Of a stretch of DNA of 64,000 nt, positions 44,296-54,710 are shown one piece after another. The notes beneath the pieces are model-generated. The model saw only the letters and a list, made by a program, of their open reading frames with translations, did no database searches and had not been told where the DNA came from. A program made the position numbers and the translations under genes. Origin of the DNA: Streptomyces sp. SCSIO 30461 (lineage in GTDB: Bacteria; Actinomycetota; Actinomycetes; Streptomycetales; Streptomycetaceae); NCBI RefSeq assembly GCF_037023745.1, contig NZ_CP146101.1, positions 4,332,001-4,396,000 on the forward strand, written 5' to 3'. Every line of letters starts with the position of its first letter. Positions within the stretch are counted from its first letter, which is position 1.

Positions 44296-45560
44296 GGCGC
44301 CGGGTAGCAGTCACCGGCCTAGGCATAGTAGCACCGGGCGGCGTGGGTATACCGGCATTCTGGGACCTTCTGGCCAACGGCCGTACGGCAACACGGGGCA
44401 TCACGCTCTTTGATCCCACCGGATTTCGTTCCCGCATCGCAGCAGAATGCGACTTCGACCCGGTCGCCCTCGGCCTGAAGCCGGAGGAAATCCAACGTGC
44501 CGACCGGTACGTCCAGTTCGCGTTGGTGGCAGCCAGGGAGGCATTGCGGGACGCAGATCTCGTTCCAGATCACGACGATGCGTGGCGCGTCGGCGTTTCC
44601 CTCGGCACGGCTGTGGGTGGTACCACCCGGCTGGAGCATGATTACGTCAAAGTCAGCAGCTCCGGTCAGCGCTGGGACGTCGACCACAATCAGGCAGATC
44701 CGCACCTGCATCGCGTGTTTACCCCTTGTGCCCTGGCTGCCGAGGTAGCAGAACAAGCACGTGCCCGGGGGCCGGTGCTGACGGTGTCCACTGGATGCAC
44801 CTCAGGTCTCGACGCCATCGGCTACGCCCTGCATGCGATAGAGGAAGGTAGAGCCGACGTGTGCATTGCGGGGGCGTCGGACTCGCCGATCTCACCAATC
44901 ACGATGGCTTGCTTCGACGCGATCAAGGCGACCTCCGCGAACAACGACGATCCAGCTCATGCCTCCCGCCCCTTCGACGCCAAGCGGGACGGATTCGTGA
45001 TGGGCGAGGGTGGAGCGGTACTCGTCCTAGAGGAACTTGAGCACGCCTATGCTCGCGGAGCCAACGTGTACTGTGAGATAGGCGGCTACGCCACCTTCGG
45101 CAACGCCTTCCACATGACGGGCCTTACCCGAGATGGTTTGGAAATGGCCCGAGCCATCGACACAGCGCTTGCCCAGGCTCGCCTCGACGGTCAGGACATC
45201 GACTACGTCAACGCGCACGGCTCGGGCACCTTGCAGAACGACCGCCATGAGACAGCGGCGGTCAAGAGGTCCCTGGGGGCACACGCCTACAAAGTGCCGA
45301 TGAGTTCCATCAAATCCATGGTGGGACACTCCCTGGGCGCCATCGGCGCAATAGAAATCGTCGCCTGCGTATTGGCTATGACCAACCAGGTGGTACCGCC
45401 CACGGCAAACTACGAGATCCCCGATCCCGAGTGCGATCTCGACTACGTGCCTCGCACCGCGCGCCCCCTCAAGCTGCGCAACGTGCTCTCGGTCGGAAGT
45501 GGCTTCGGAGGATTCCAGTCCGCCATGGTCTTGACCCGTCCAGGAGGGAGGGTCGCATGA
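44292..45560 (+). CDS. type II PKS ketosynthase alpha subunit, WhiE-ORFIII type
   Basis: 422 aa. [17 protein letters not shown] at the start; active-site Cys in [16 protein letters not shown]; catalytic His residues in [14 protein letters not shown] and [14 protein letters not shown]. It condenses malonyl units on the ACP to build the octaketide-or-longer chain, with KS beta setting length. Overlaps both the cupin and KS beta genes. Third codon positions carry visibly more A/T than in the flanking operons. Confidence 0.97.
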   Translation: MRRRVAVTGLGIVAPGGVGIPAFWDLLANGRTATRGITLFDPTGFRSRIAAECDFDPVALGLKPEEIQRADRYVQFALVAAREALRDADLVPDHDDAWRVGVSLGTAVGGTTRLEHDYVKVSSSGQRWDVDHNQADPHLHRVFTPCALAAEVAEQARARGPVLTVSTGCTSGLDAIGYALHAIEEGRADVCIAGASDSPISPITMACFDAIKATSANNDDPAHASRPFDAKRDGFVMGEGGAVLVLEELEHAYARGANVYCEIGGYATFGNAFHMTGLTRDGLEMARAIDTALAQARLDGQDIDYVNAHGSGTLQNDRHETAAVKRSLGAHAYKVPMSSIKSMVGHSLGAIGAIEIVACVLAMTNQVVPPTANYEIPDPECDLDYVPRTARPLKLRNVLSVGSGFGGFQSAMVLTRPGGRVA

Positions 45561-46807
45561 GCCCTCAGCAACACCGGCGCCCGGTGATCACTGGAATCGG
45601 TGTCATCGCTCCCAACGGCGTGGGCACTGATTCCTTCTGGAAGGCCACCCGAGCCGGCCTCAGCGTCCTCGGCCCCATCACCAGAGAGGGCTGCGACCAC
45701 CTACCAGTGCGTGTAGCTGGCGAAGTACATGAGTTCGTCCCTAGCTCACTGGTGGAGGAGCGCTATCTTGTCCAGACCGACCGCTTCACACATTTCGCCA
45801 TGTCTGCGGCCGACATGGCACTAGCCGACGCACGGCTTTCCCCGCAGGTCTACACCGACTCGCCATTCAGTGTCGGCGTAGTGACAGCCGCCGGGGCAGG
45901 AGGCTGTGATTTCGGCCAGCATGAGATGCAGCGGCTCTGGGGGCAGGGATCACGCTTCGTGGGCCCCTACCAGAGTATCGCCTGGTTCTATGCCGCAAGT
46001 ACTGGTCAAATTTCAATCCGCGGCGGGTTCAAGGGTCCCTGCGGCGTAGTGGCCAGTGATGGGGCGGGGGGCTTGGACGCCGTCGCGCACGCTACCCGGG
46101 CAGTCAACCGCGGTACGAACACCGTGGTCACCGGAGCTGCTGAAGCGCCGCTCGCACCGTACTCACTCGTCTGCCAACTGGGGTTCGAAGAACTCAGCCT
46201 GAGTGAGAACCCGGAACAGGCATACCTGCCGTTCACATCCGCTGCTTGTGGGTTTGCACCTGCTGAAGGGGGCGCGATTCTCGTGATCGAGGCGGAGGCC
46301 ACGGCTCGCGAACGGGGCGCCACGGTGCGCGCGGAAGTCGCTGGTCACGCCGCCACTTTCACCGGCGCCTCACGCTGGCAACAGTCCCGCCAAGGGCTCG
46401 CCTACGCGATCCGCGGCGCGCTCGCGGACGCGGAGTGCGCACCCGAAGAGATCGACGTCGTGTTCGCGGACGGCCTCGGGGTGCCCGAGGCCGACTGGGC
46501 CGAAGCAATGGCGATCGCCGACGCATTGGGCCCGCATGGCACACGAGTACCAGTGACGGCCCCCAAGACCGGAACGGGCCGAGCCTACTGCGGAGCACCC
46601 CTGCTCGACACAGCCACCGCGGTGCTCGCACTCCAAGAAGGCCTCATCCCGCCGACACCCAATGTGTCCGACATCTGCCACGACCTGGAAGTGGTCACCG
46701 ACAAAGCCCGCCCCGCCGAACTGCGGACAGCCCTGGTCCTCAGTCGAGGACTGATGGGCTCGAATGCGGCGCTCGTGCTTAGGCGCGCCGCCGACAACCC
46801 CTCGTAA
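45557..46807 (+). CDS. type II PKS chain-length factor (ketosynthase beta), WhiE-ORFIV type
   Basis: 416 aa, homologous to KS alpha but lacking the Cys: the matching segment reads [19 protein letters not shown]. In most chain-length factors that position is Gln; here it is Gly by my eye alignment. Forms a heterodimer with KS alpha and fixes chain length. Start ATG 45557 overlaps the KS alpha stop. The first two thirds have relaxed third positions, the last third returns to high GC. Confidence 0.95.
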   Translation: MSPQQHRRPVITGIGVIAPNGVGTDSFWKATRAGLSVLGPITREGCDHLPVRVAGEVHEFVPSSLVEERYLVQTDRFTHFAMSAADMALADARLSPQVYTDSPFSVGVVTAAGAGGCDFGQHEMQRLWGQGSRFVGPYQSIAWFYAASTGQISIRGGFKGPCGVVASDGAGGLDAVAHATRAVNRGTNTVVTGAAEAPLAPYSLVCQLGFEELSLSENPEQAYLPFTSAACGFAPAEGGAILVIEAEATARERGATVRAEVAGHAATFTGASRWQQSRQGLAYAIRGALADAECAPEEIDVVFADGLGVPEADWAEAMAIADALGPHGTRVPVTAPKTGTGRAYCGAPLLDTATAVLALQEGLIPPTPNVSDICHDLEVVTDKARPAELRTALVLSRGLMGSNAALVLRRAADNPS

Positions 46808-46820
46808 GGAGGACTCTCAC

Positions 46821-47568
<748 letters not shown>

Positions 47569-47778
47569 CACCACCAAACGAGAGCCTCCTCTGACGCGCT
47601 AAGGGGCTGAGAACCACTCGCATTTCAGCGGGACTACCGCTCTGGCTTGCGACTCAAATTCGCAGACCCCAGGCGAGCTCCCCCGGGACATGGCGTCAGC
47701 TGCCACAAACTCGGGAGCTCCGAAGCATCCCCGGGACTGTCGGAAAGAGTTGAACAAACAGATACCCAGGAGGGCAAA

Positions 47779-48153
47779 GTGCACCGTACACTTATCGTCG
47801 CGAGGATGGGTGTTGCCGATGCCGAAAATGTCGGCAAAGTATTCGCGGACTCGGACAGCACTGAGCTGCCGCAGATGGTGGGAGTTTCCCGTCGAACCTT
47901 GTTCGCGTTTCACAACTTGTACTTCCACCTAGTCGAGGCAGAAAGCGACATCGGTCCGAACCTCTACAGAGCGCGTAGTCACCCGCTGTACAGTGAGATC
48001 AACACCCGTCTGCAGGAATTCATTTCCCCGTACGACCCGCACTGGCGCGAGCCGCGCGACGCGATGGCGGTGCCCTTCTACTCGTGGACCCGGCAGAGTG
48101 GCCCAGTCATCACTCCGGTCTCCGCGCCTAACCTAGGGGGGAATGGCCATTAG
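47779..48153 (+). CDS. TcmI-family polyketide cyclase, WhiE-ORFVII type (124 aa)
   Basis: Starts at GTG 47779 with CAGGAGGG in front; the N-terminus HRTLIVARM and the segment VGVSRRTLFAFHNLYFHLVE with PLYSEINTRLQEFISPYDP are typical of TcmI-like cyclases, which close a late ring. The 210-bp gap after the aromatase holds no gene I can support. It is the last cluster gene; a terminator follows at 48169, then transposase debris. Confidence 0.93.
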   Translation: MHRTLIVARMGVADAENVGKVFADSDSTELPQMVGVSRRTLFAFHNLYFHLVEAESDIGPNLYRARSHPLYSEINTRLQEFISPYDPHWREPRDAMAVPFYSWTRQSGPVITPVSAPNLGGNGH

Positions 48154-48168
48154 CCTCGATCTTTCGTG

Positions 48169-48197
48169 ACGGGTCGTCGGACTCTCCGGCGACCCGT
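48169..48197 (+). terminator. hairpin terminator ending the spore pigment operon
   Basis: ACGGGTCGTCGG (48169-48180), loop ACTCT, CCGGCGACCCGT (48186-48197), followed by TTTC. Twelve pairs with one G-T. It ends the cluster 16 bp after the last stop. Confidence 0.85.
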
Positions 48198-48429
48198 TTC
48201 GGGTAATCGCCTGTTCGCGGGCATGGTGCGTAAACATTCAGCTGGTGCACGCTGGGTGATGGATCCGGCCGGGCGCGTGGTGACGGCCGATGACCGTTGC
48301 GGGCGCCGGGCCGGGTGTTGTCGTCCAGGCGCTTGGTTGCGGCGAGGCCGATGCGGACGGCGGCGCGCAGGCCGCGCAGGCCCAGGCTCTTGATCCGCTC
48401 GGGCAGTGAGGTCTAGCCGCGTGTGCGGG

Positions 48430-49190
48430 CCTGGTTGGCGCGGTGGAGGATCAGCTCCCGCAGCTCGTCGGCGAAAAAGAGGGTGGGCCTCCAGCAGGTC
48501 GCTGATCTGGGCTTCCAGGGCCCGGCGTTGTTCGTGCACGGCCGCGAGCGAGCGGGCCAGGGACGGGATGACCACGTCGAGGGTGCCGGTGCCCGGAACG
48601 ACGACGGTCTGTTCGTCGAGCGCGTCGAAGACGTCGTCGATGAGCCGGGTGGCCATGCGCGGGGCCCTGGGGCGGATCAGCTCGACGAGTCTGCGGCGTC
48701 CGGCTCTGCGCAGGGCGGCCGGGGATCCGTAGCGTTCGAGCAGCCAGGTGACGGCCTGGTGATCGAGGCGGGGGCCGAGGACGCGCTCCAGGCTGGGGTG
48801 GAACTGGGTGAGCAGGCCGCGTATCCGGTTGGAGGTGCGGGTGGCCTCGGCGGCGAGGTCTTGGTCGAAGCCCATGAGGACGGTGAGTTCGGCGCTGATC
48901 TCGTCAGTCAGCTCCAGGGAGCGCAGGGTGTGCGGCATCGTGCGAACGGGCGTCTGCGGTCACTGCGGCGTCCTTGGCGTCGGTCTTCGCCTCGGCGATC
49001 CGTCGCATGGCCAGTCCGGGCAGAGATAGGCGACCTGGCAGCCCGCGTCGCGGGCGACGGTCACAGCGGCAGGGCGCCGATCGAGGCGGGCTGGTCCACG
49101 ACGACGAGGACGGTGCCGAACTTCGCTGCCAGTTTCTCGAACACGGCCCGAAGTTTCGGCTCGCTGTTGGGCAGGGCTTATCACGATGGC
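48430..49190 (-). pseudogene. IS110-family transposase relic (frameshifted, C-terminus lost)
   Basis: Read leftward. Pieces in different frames match an IS110 transposase in order: PKLRAVFEKLAAKFGTVLVV and DQPASIGALPL (about 49080-49180), ARDAGCQVAYL, GLAMRR and EAKTDAKDAAV (about 48950-49060), then one long intact frame from MPHTLRSLELTDEISAELTV to SDLLEAHPLF (48938 to about 48475). The DEDD part is broken by at least two frameshifts and the Ser-containing C-terminal domain is absent. Not functional. Confidence 0.85.
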
Positions 49191-49712
49191 TTTGCGGCCG
49201 AGCTGGGTGACCGGCGGGTACCAGTCGGCGCTGGTGGCGCCCTGGGGGCAGCGGACTTCGCGGGCCTTCCAGTCGACACAGAACGCGCTCTTGTCGAATG
49301 CCTCGGCGGCCTTGGCCTGGGGTGAGTATTCGGCCAGGAGCGGGGCATGCTGATGCCCCGGCCTGCCGGCTTCCACGACCAGGTCGACGGAGGGGGTATC
49401 GGGCGTCGAGGGTAGTCGCCCGGTGCGACCTGCCGCTCGGCCAGGTTCTGCTCGATGGGCGGCCCGCACGCGCTCTCCCCCGGCCAGTTCGGCGCGGTTC
49501 AGGTCACGGACAGCGCGGAAAGTTGAAGCCCGCATCGGAGAGCTCCGTGCCCAGCGTGTATCTCCACACCAGACGGTCCCACCACGCGTCCGCGGCCTGC
49601 CGGTCGGTGAGGTTCTCAGTAGTGAACTGCAGCACCGTCACCAGGGAGAGCAAGGCCGGGACTGGGCGGGAGCCCCACGATCGGGAACACAGCGGCGAAC
49701 AAGCTCTTTGAA
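49190..49712 (-). pseudogene. IS1182-family transposase relic (internally deleted, truncated)
   Basis: Reading leftward from 49712: LLSLVTVLQFTTENLTDRQA and AGFNFP (N-terminal IS1182 signature), AVRDLNRAELAGGERVRAA, then after loss of the central part LLAEYSPQAKAAEAFDKSAF, CVDWKAREVRCPQGATSADW and VTQLGRKAIV. The order is that of IS1182 transposases but several hundred residues are missing and frames change. It abuts the 3' end of the MFS gene and the IS110 relic. Confidence 0.85.
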
Positions 49713-51344
49713 TCAGCCCTGCCATACTGGCCCCGTAGCCGACTTGGCACCATGCTCCTCCGGGGGCAGTGTGTCGCCGGGGGCGGGCTTCATCCGCCCG
49801 GGCAGGTGCATCGCCACGACCGCCGCGCCCACGACGGTCGCCATGGCCGCCGCGAGAGCCGTCAGGTGCATGGCGAAGACGAAGGCCTCGTTCGCCGGAC
49901 CGACCAGCAGCTTCCCGGCGGGACCGAGCTTCGCCGCAGCCCCCATGGTGGCCTCGATCGACTCCCCCGCCGCAGCCCTGACACTGTCCGGCAGACCCGC
50001 CGTCCTGGCCAGGGTGGACTCGATGCCGCCCCGGTACGCCGCCGAGAGCAGCGAGCCGAGCACCGCGACGCCCAGCGCTCCGCCCACCTGCCGGAAGGTG
50101 TTGCTGATCGCCGAACCGGCCCCGGCCTTCTCCCGGGGCAGCGCCTGCATCACCGCCACCGTCACCGGTGGCATCACATGGGCCATCCCCGCGCCCTGGA
50201 CGAAGAAGGCGGCCTCGATCAGCCACAGCGGGGTCGAACCGTCGAAGAAGGCGAAGGCCGCGAGACCGGTGGTGATCATCAGCATGCCCGCCGTGCAGGT
50301 CGCCTTGGCCCCGAACCGGCCGATGGCGAGCCGTGCGCGCGGGGCGAACGCCGACTGCGCGATGGCGAGCGGCAGCAGCAGCAGTCCGGCCGCCAGCGGG
50401 CTGAAGCCGCGCACGCTCTGCAGATAGAACACGGACAGGAAGGCCACGCCCATCATCGCGAAGAAGCCCAGCGCGGTCGCCACGATCGCCGACGAGAACA
50501 CCGGGTTCCTGAAGTACGAGAAGTCGAGCGCCGGATGGTCGCTGCGCACCTCGTAGACCACGAACACCGTCAGCACGCCGATCCCGCCGAGCAGCGGCAC
50601 CAGCACCGCCTGATCGGTGAGTGAGGCGAGCTCGCCGCCCCGGATGATCCCGTACACCAGCAGCACGAGACCGACGATCGACAGCAGCACGCCGACCGGG
50701 TCGAGCCGACCGGGGGCGGGGTCCCGGGAGTCGGGGATCAGCACCACCATGGCGACGAAGCCGATCAGCACCACGGGGACGTTGACCAGGAAAATCGAGC
50801 CCCACCAGAAGTGTTCGAGCAGCAGCCCACCGGTGAGCGGTCCGAGGGCGATCGACACACCGACCCCGCCCGCCCAGATGCCGATCGCCTTGGCCTGCTC
50901 GTCCCGCTCGAACACGTTCATCAGGATGGCGAGCGTGGCGGGGATCACGAACGCGGCGCCGACCCCCATCACCGCGCGGTAGGCGATGAGCTCGGCGGAC
51001 GATCCGGAGAACGCGGCCAGCGCCGAGCCCACTCCGAAGACGGCCATACCGAACAGCAGCGCGTTGCGGCGGCCCGTGCGGTCGCCGATCAGGCCCGCGG
51101 TGAACAGCAGGGCGGCGAGGACCAGGGTGTAGGCGTTGATGGCCCATTCCAGCTCGCCCTGGGTGGCCCCGAGGCCGACGGGCGCCGGAGTGGCGATGGT
51201 CTTTACCGCGACGTTCAGCACCGAGTGGTCGAGCACCACGATGAGCACGCTGAACATGAGGACGGCGAGGATGGCCCAGCGGCGGCGGTGCACGGCTTCC
51301 GGGACGCGGGGTGGGGCGGGTGGCGCCCCAGGGGGTGTGGACAT
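49713..51344 (-). CDS. DHA2-type MFS drug exporter (14 helices, 543 aa)
   Basis: ATG 51344 ([18 protein letters not shown]). Motif pattern [15 protein letters not shown] and [20 protein letters not shown] is EmrB/QacA-like, with about 14 membrane helices to the C-terminus. Proton-driven export of a hydrophobic compound is expected. It lies between transposase relics on both sides; the stop at 49713 is at the edge of the IS1182 relic, so its C-terminal tail may be changed by insertion. Confidence 0.92.
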   Translation of the reverse strand: MSTPPGAPPAPPRVPEAVHRRRWAILAVLMFSVLIVVLDHSVLNVAVKTIATPAPVGLGATQGELEWAINAYTLVLAALLFTAGLIGDRTGRRNALLFGMAVFGVGSALAAFSGSSAELIAYRAVMGVGAAFVIPATLAILMNVFERDEQAKAIGIWAGGVGVSIALGPLTGGLLLEHFWWGSIFLVNVPVVLIGFVAMVVLIPDSRDPAPGRLDPVGVLLSIVGLVLLVYGIIRGGELASLTDQAVLVPLLGGIGVLTVFVVYEVRSDHPALDFSYFRNPVFSSAIVATALGFFAMMGVAFLSVFYLQSVRGFSPLAAGLLLLPLAIAQSAFAPRARLAIGRFGAKATCTAGMLMITTGLAAFAFFDGSTPLWLIEAAFFVQGAGMAHVMPPVTVAVMQALPREKAGAGSAISNTFRQVGGALGVAVLGSLLSAAYRGGIESTLARTAGLPDSVRAAAGESIEATMGAAAKLGPAGKLLVGPANEAFVFAMHLTALAAAMATVVGAAVVAMHLPGRMKPAPGDTLPPEEHGAKSATGPVWQG

Positions 51345-51499
51345 GACCCAGAGGTTCCCGGATTCGATACGAGAAGGGACCCCAATATGAAACAATCACC
51401 AAGATGGTGGTGCGTGCTCGCCCTGCCCGCGTCCGAGGAACATTCACCGTACCGCGTTGTGTAATGGTTAGGTGCAGCGGGACCTAGGCGGTGGTTTGT

Positions 51500-51850
51500 T
51501 GGCATGGGGGATCTGCTACTTTTCGTCGACGCAGAGCACGAGGGTGAGCTCGGACGGGATCCAGGTACAGACCCCGGGGCTGGACCGCTCGGCACCAGTG
51601 CCGCCGATGATGCCTGGCATGCCAGAACGGCGCACCCACGACTACCTGCGCGGCGGCGTCACCACCTTGTTCGCGGCGCTCAACGCCGCCACGGCGAGGT
51701 CATCGGCTCCCTGCACCGCCGCCACCGTGCCGTCGAGTTCAAGAATTCCTCGCCAAGCTCGACAAGGAAGTCCCCGCCGAGCTCGACGTGCACCTCATCT
51801 GCGACAACTGTGCGGATCATGGGGTGCCGTCGAGGGCCGGAGCTTGACCC
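51500..51850 (+). pseudogene. IS630-family transposase relic
   Basis: Pieces in shifting frames on the plus strand read FVDAEHEGELG, TPGLDRSAPVPPMMPGMPER, RRTHDYLRGGVTTLFAALNA, EVIGSLHRRHRAVEF and LDVHLICDN, in the order of an IS630 DDE transposase. N- and C-termini are missing and frameshifts are present. It lies upstream of the MFS gene, on the opposite strand. Confidence 0.85.
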
Positions 51851-51881
51851 GTGCGACAACTGGCCTCGGCTGCCTTGGAGT

Positions 51882-52099
51882 GGAACTGTCGGCTCCGGCT
51901 TCCTGCGGTGCGCACTGCCGCCGGCCCGGTGAACGTGTCCCGATAGGGGCTTTGCTGCACAAAGCACCGTCACAGTTCTGACCGTCCGCCGGACCGGCGT
52001 CAGCCACCAGACCCAGTCCAAGGTGAACCGCCCCGGTTGTCGTGGACGAGATTCGCCAGTGGGAATGAGGACCTGGGACTCTGCGGAACTGTCGGCTCC
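51882..52099. repeat. 16-bp direct repeat pair in IS debris
   Basis: GGAACTGTCGGCTCCG occurs at 51882-51897 and again at 52084-52099 in the region between the IS630 relic and the methyltransferase gene. The 51898-52083 segment contains no gene I can support; a GGGGCTTTGCTGCACAAAG string (51948-51966) looks like another worn transposon end. The repeats may mark an excised or decayed element. Confidence 0.5.
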
Positions 52100-52160
52100 G
52101 CGCAGCAAACGCGAAGCCGACGAGCGCGAGGTGGCATCTTCCTCCCCGAAAGGGACTGAG

Positions 52161-53207
52161 TCAGGCAGGTGTGATGCTCTCGATGGCGTGCAGATAAGGG
52201 TTGACCGGGCGGATGTCGCCGACGATGAGTCCGGCGTCGGCCATCCGGGTGACCATGCTGTGCTTGGTGTGCTTGGCGCCGCCGACGTTCAGCAGCAGCA
52301 TGAGGTCCATCGCGGTGGTGAAGCGCATGGACGGCGTGTCGTCCACCAGATTCTCGATGACCACCACCCTGGATCCCGGGCGGGCCGACTCGATGACGTT
52401 CCGCAGGGTCCTGCGGGTGCTCTCGTCGTCCCACTCCAGGATGTTCTTGATGATGTAGACATCGGCTTCGACGGGAATGGCCTCACGGCAGTCGCCGGGG
52501 ATGACGCGGACCCGGTCGGCGAGTGCGCCGCCCTCGCGCAGCCGGGGGTCGGCGTTCGCGACGACCCGGGGGAGGTCGAGCAGCGAGCCCCGCATATGCG
52601 GGTACTTCTCCAGCAGGCTGGCGAGCACGTGGCCTTGGCCGCCGCCGACGTCCGCAACGGTCGCCACCCCGGTGAGGTCGAGGAGTTCGGCCACCTCACG
52701 GGCGGACTGCATGCTGGACGTGGTCATGGCCCGGTTGAAGACCTGGGCCGACTCCGGCGCGTCCGCGTGGAGGTAGTCGAAGAAGCCTTTCCCGTAGATC
52801 TGCTCGAACACGCCCGCGCCGCTGCGCACCGCCTCGTCGAGCAGCGGCCAGGCGTTCCAGGTCCAGGGCTCGGTGCACCAGAGCGCGATGTTCTTGAGAC
52901 TGTGCGGGTCGTCCTCACGCAGCATCCGGGACATCTCGGTGTGGGCGAATCGCCCGTCGGCCTGCTCCTCGAAGACGCCGTAACAGGACAGGGCCCGCAG
53001 CATCCGCCGCAGTGCCCGGGGGTCGCAGCGCACGGCCGCCGCCAGTTCCTCGGCGGTGGCCGGGTCGTCGCCGAGGGCGTCGGCGACGCCCAGCCTGGCG
53101 GTGGCACGTACTGCGGCGGCGCACGCCGCCCCGAACACGAGCTCCCGCAGACGCATGGACGGTGGGGTGGTGGCCTCGGGTGAGGGTGTGGTGCTTACGG
53201 TCGTCAT
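52161..53207 (-). CDS. O-methyltransferase of the aromatic polyketide/acetylserotonin type (348 aa)
   Basis: Winged-helix dimerisation part (about 20-105: LGVADALGDDPATAEELAAA, RRMLRALSCYGVFEE) and a Rossmann SAM part (VADVGGGQGHVLASLLEKYP, LLDLPRVVANA, VYIIKNILEWDDE). It transfers methyl from SAM to a phenolic OH, commonly on aromatic polyketides. ATG 53207 has a purine-rich site. It is separated from the pigment cluster by IS relics and the MFS gene, so a pigment-tailoring role is possible but unproven. Confidence 0.92.
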   Translation of the reverse strand: MTTVSTTPSPEATTPPSMRLRELVFGAACAAAVRATARLGVADALGDDPATAEELAAAVRCDPRALRRMLRALSCYGVFEEQADGRFAHTEMSRMLREDDPHSLKNIALWCTEPWTWNAWPLLDEAVRSGAGVFEQIYGKGFFDYLHADAPESAQVFNRAMTTSSMQSAREVAELLDLTGVATVADVGGGQGHVLASLLEKYPHMRGSLLDLPRVVANADPRLREGGALADRVRVIPGDCREAIPVEADVYIIKNILEWDDESTRRTLRNVIESARPGSRVVVIENLVDDTPSMRFTTAMDLMLLLNVGGAKHTKHSMVTRMADAGLIVGDIRPVNPYLHAIESITPA

Positions 53208-53258
53208 GCCGCCTCGTTTCTCATGGTGTGTGCTCCCACGGACTGCCCCCGGCCGGCG

Positions 53259-53289
53259 CGGGTGGGTCCCCCCGAAGGGGACCCACCCG
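53259..53289 (-). terminator. hairpin terminator downstream of the beta-helix gene
   Basis: CGGGTGGGTCCCC (53259-53271), loop CCGAA, GGGGACCCACCCG (53277-53289): thirteen perfect pairs between the beta-helix gene stop and the methyltransferase start, both on the minus strand. It separates the two transcripts. Confidence 0.8.
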
Positions 53290-53304
53290 GCCCGAGCGCA
53301 CGTG

Positions 53305-54363
53305 TCAGCACATGCCCGCGGGTTCGGATGCCTTGCAGAAGTTGCCGCCGAAGGTGTTGCCCTGGCCGGTGTCGCGGTTGGCGAGGTCGGGAACGGTGTT
53401 GCCCACCAGCACGTTGTTGCTGATGTCGTTGCCGCTGCTGGGCGTGCCGACGATGCTCTTGAACAACACGATCCCACCGGCGAACGGCGACTTTCCGGTG
53501 TGGCCCCAGACCACGTTGGACGCGATGGTGGTCCGCTCCACCCCGGTGAGCACGATTCCGGCACCCTGGATCTCCGGCAGCCGTGCGGTCTTCGGGCACT
53601 GCTTGTTGTTCTGGAAGACGCTGTTGCTGCGTACGGCGAGGTCACCGGTGCGCGGAACGCCCTCGTCACCGACGACGAACACGCCGGCACAGTTCCCGGT
53701 GACGGCGTTGCCCTCGACCACCAGGTTCCTGAGGCGGCGGATGGTCACCCCGATGCGGTTGCCCACGAGGTAGTTGCCGCTGACCACGGCGCCCTTGGTG
53801 TCCAGGGCTCCGGCCTCCGTGTCGGTCGTGTTGGACAGGAAGATGCCGGCCTCGGCGTTGTCGCGGGCGATGTTGCCCCGGAACTCCCCGCCGGTCGAGC
53901 GCTCCTGGGCGATCCCCCAGTTCCCGTTCTTCTCGACGACCACCTTGCGCACGGTCAGATCGTCGGTGCGGGAGGCCCAGATGCCGTTCTTCTTGAAGGC
54001 CCGCACCGTGAGCGAACCGATCTCCACACCTTCGATGGGCTTGGCGTCGGTTCCGATGACGCAGATCCCGTTTCCCTTCTGGGCACAGGCGTCCCTGCCT
54101 GGCGTCGCCGGGGGCGCGATGACGGTCCGCTTGCCCGCACCGCGCAGGGTCAGGTCCGAGGTCGTGATCGTGACGCTCTCGTGGTAGGTCCCGGCGGCGA
54201 TGTTGATGACATCGCCGGGTTTCGCCGCGTTGACCGCGGCCTGGATCGATTGTCCCGGCTGGACATTGCGGGTGACCGCGGCATGGGCGGGCACGGCGGC
54301 GCTCACGCCGGAGGCGGCCATAAGGGCGACGCATCCGAGATAAGTGATCTGTCGTTTCGTCAT
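53305..54363 (-). CDS. secreted right-handed parallel beta-helix protein (352 aa)
   Basis: A 28-residue signal peptide ending AVPAHA is followed by repeated beta-helix coils: QSIQAAVNAAKPGDVINIAAGTYHES at the start in typical fashion, then successive turns with N-x-V and G-I-x patterns (NGNWGIAQERS, NAEAGIFLSN, NRIGVTIRRLRNLVVEGN). This is the fold of pectate lyases and NosD-like proteins. No catalytic site can be assigned. Cys pairs (DACAQKGNGIC, NFCKASEPAGMC) suggest disulfides outside the cell. Confidence 0.88.
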   Translation of the reverse strand: MTKRQITYLGCVALMAASGVSAAVPAHAAVTRNVQPGQSIQAAVNAAKPGDVINIAAGTYHESVTITTSDLTLRGAGKRTVIAPPATPGRDACAQKGNGICVIGTDAKPIEGVEIGSLTVRAFKKNGIWASRTDDLTVRKVVVEKNGNWGIAQERSTGGEFRGNIARDNAEAGIFLSNTTDTEAGALDTKGAVVSGNYLVGNRIGVTIRRLRNLVVEGNAVTGNCAGVFVVGDEGVPRTGDLAVRSNSVFQNNKQCPKTARLPEIQGAGIVLTGVERTTIASNVVWGHTGKSPFAGGIVLFKSIVGTPSSGNDISNNVLVGNTVPDLANRDTGQGNTFGGNFCKASEPAGMC

Positions 54364-54710
54364 GAGTCGAAATTATGGTGGCTTATGATAATTCGCCACA
54401 TACTGTGCCGTTAGGGTCGCGTGTCGCGATCCAAACGGGGACCGCCTCGGCGTGTCGCCTGCCGGGTGCTGCTCCACACCGGGTACCGGAGAGTCCGGGA
54501 GCACACGGCGCCCATGGTCTGCCCATGACGACAGCGGCCATGAGCGATCGACACCCTCGAAGCAGTCACGGAATGTGCTCGACGGCGGGAGTGCCGCAGC
54601 GGCGACGACTCCCCCTCTGCGAAACCCGTCCGACCTCTCTACTGTCGGACCGAAGGACTCAAACCTGACGAAAGTCACTTCGGGGCGCTCATCTGAATCC
54701 GGAGGTCCCC
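54364..54710. other. divergent promoter region, beta-helix gene and aldehyde dehydrogenase
   Basis: The AT-rich 54371-54410 stretch carries TTATGATAA inside GTGGC/GCCAC arms (54378-54399) and probably holds the promoter of the beta-helix gene. The rest has no convincing gene; a 97-residue frame lacks a ribosome site. The dehydrogenase ATG at 54711 is preceded by GGAGGTCC. Confidence 0.5.

Noticed and set aside
48163..48430. possible coding remnant between the pigment operon terminator and the IS110 relic
   Set aside because: Short pieces such as SLGLRGLRAAVRIGLAATKR are seen but match no family I can name; left as debris.
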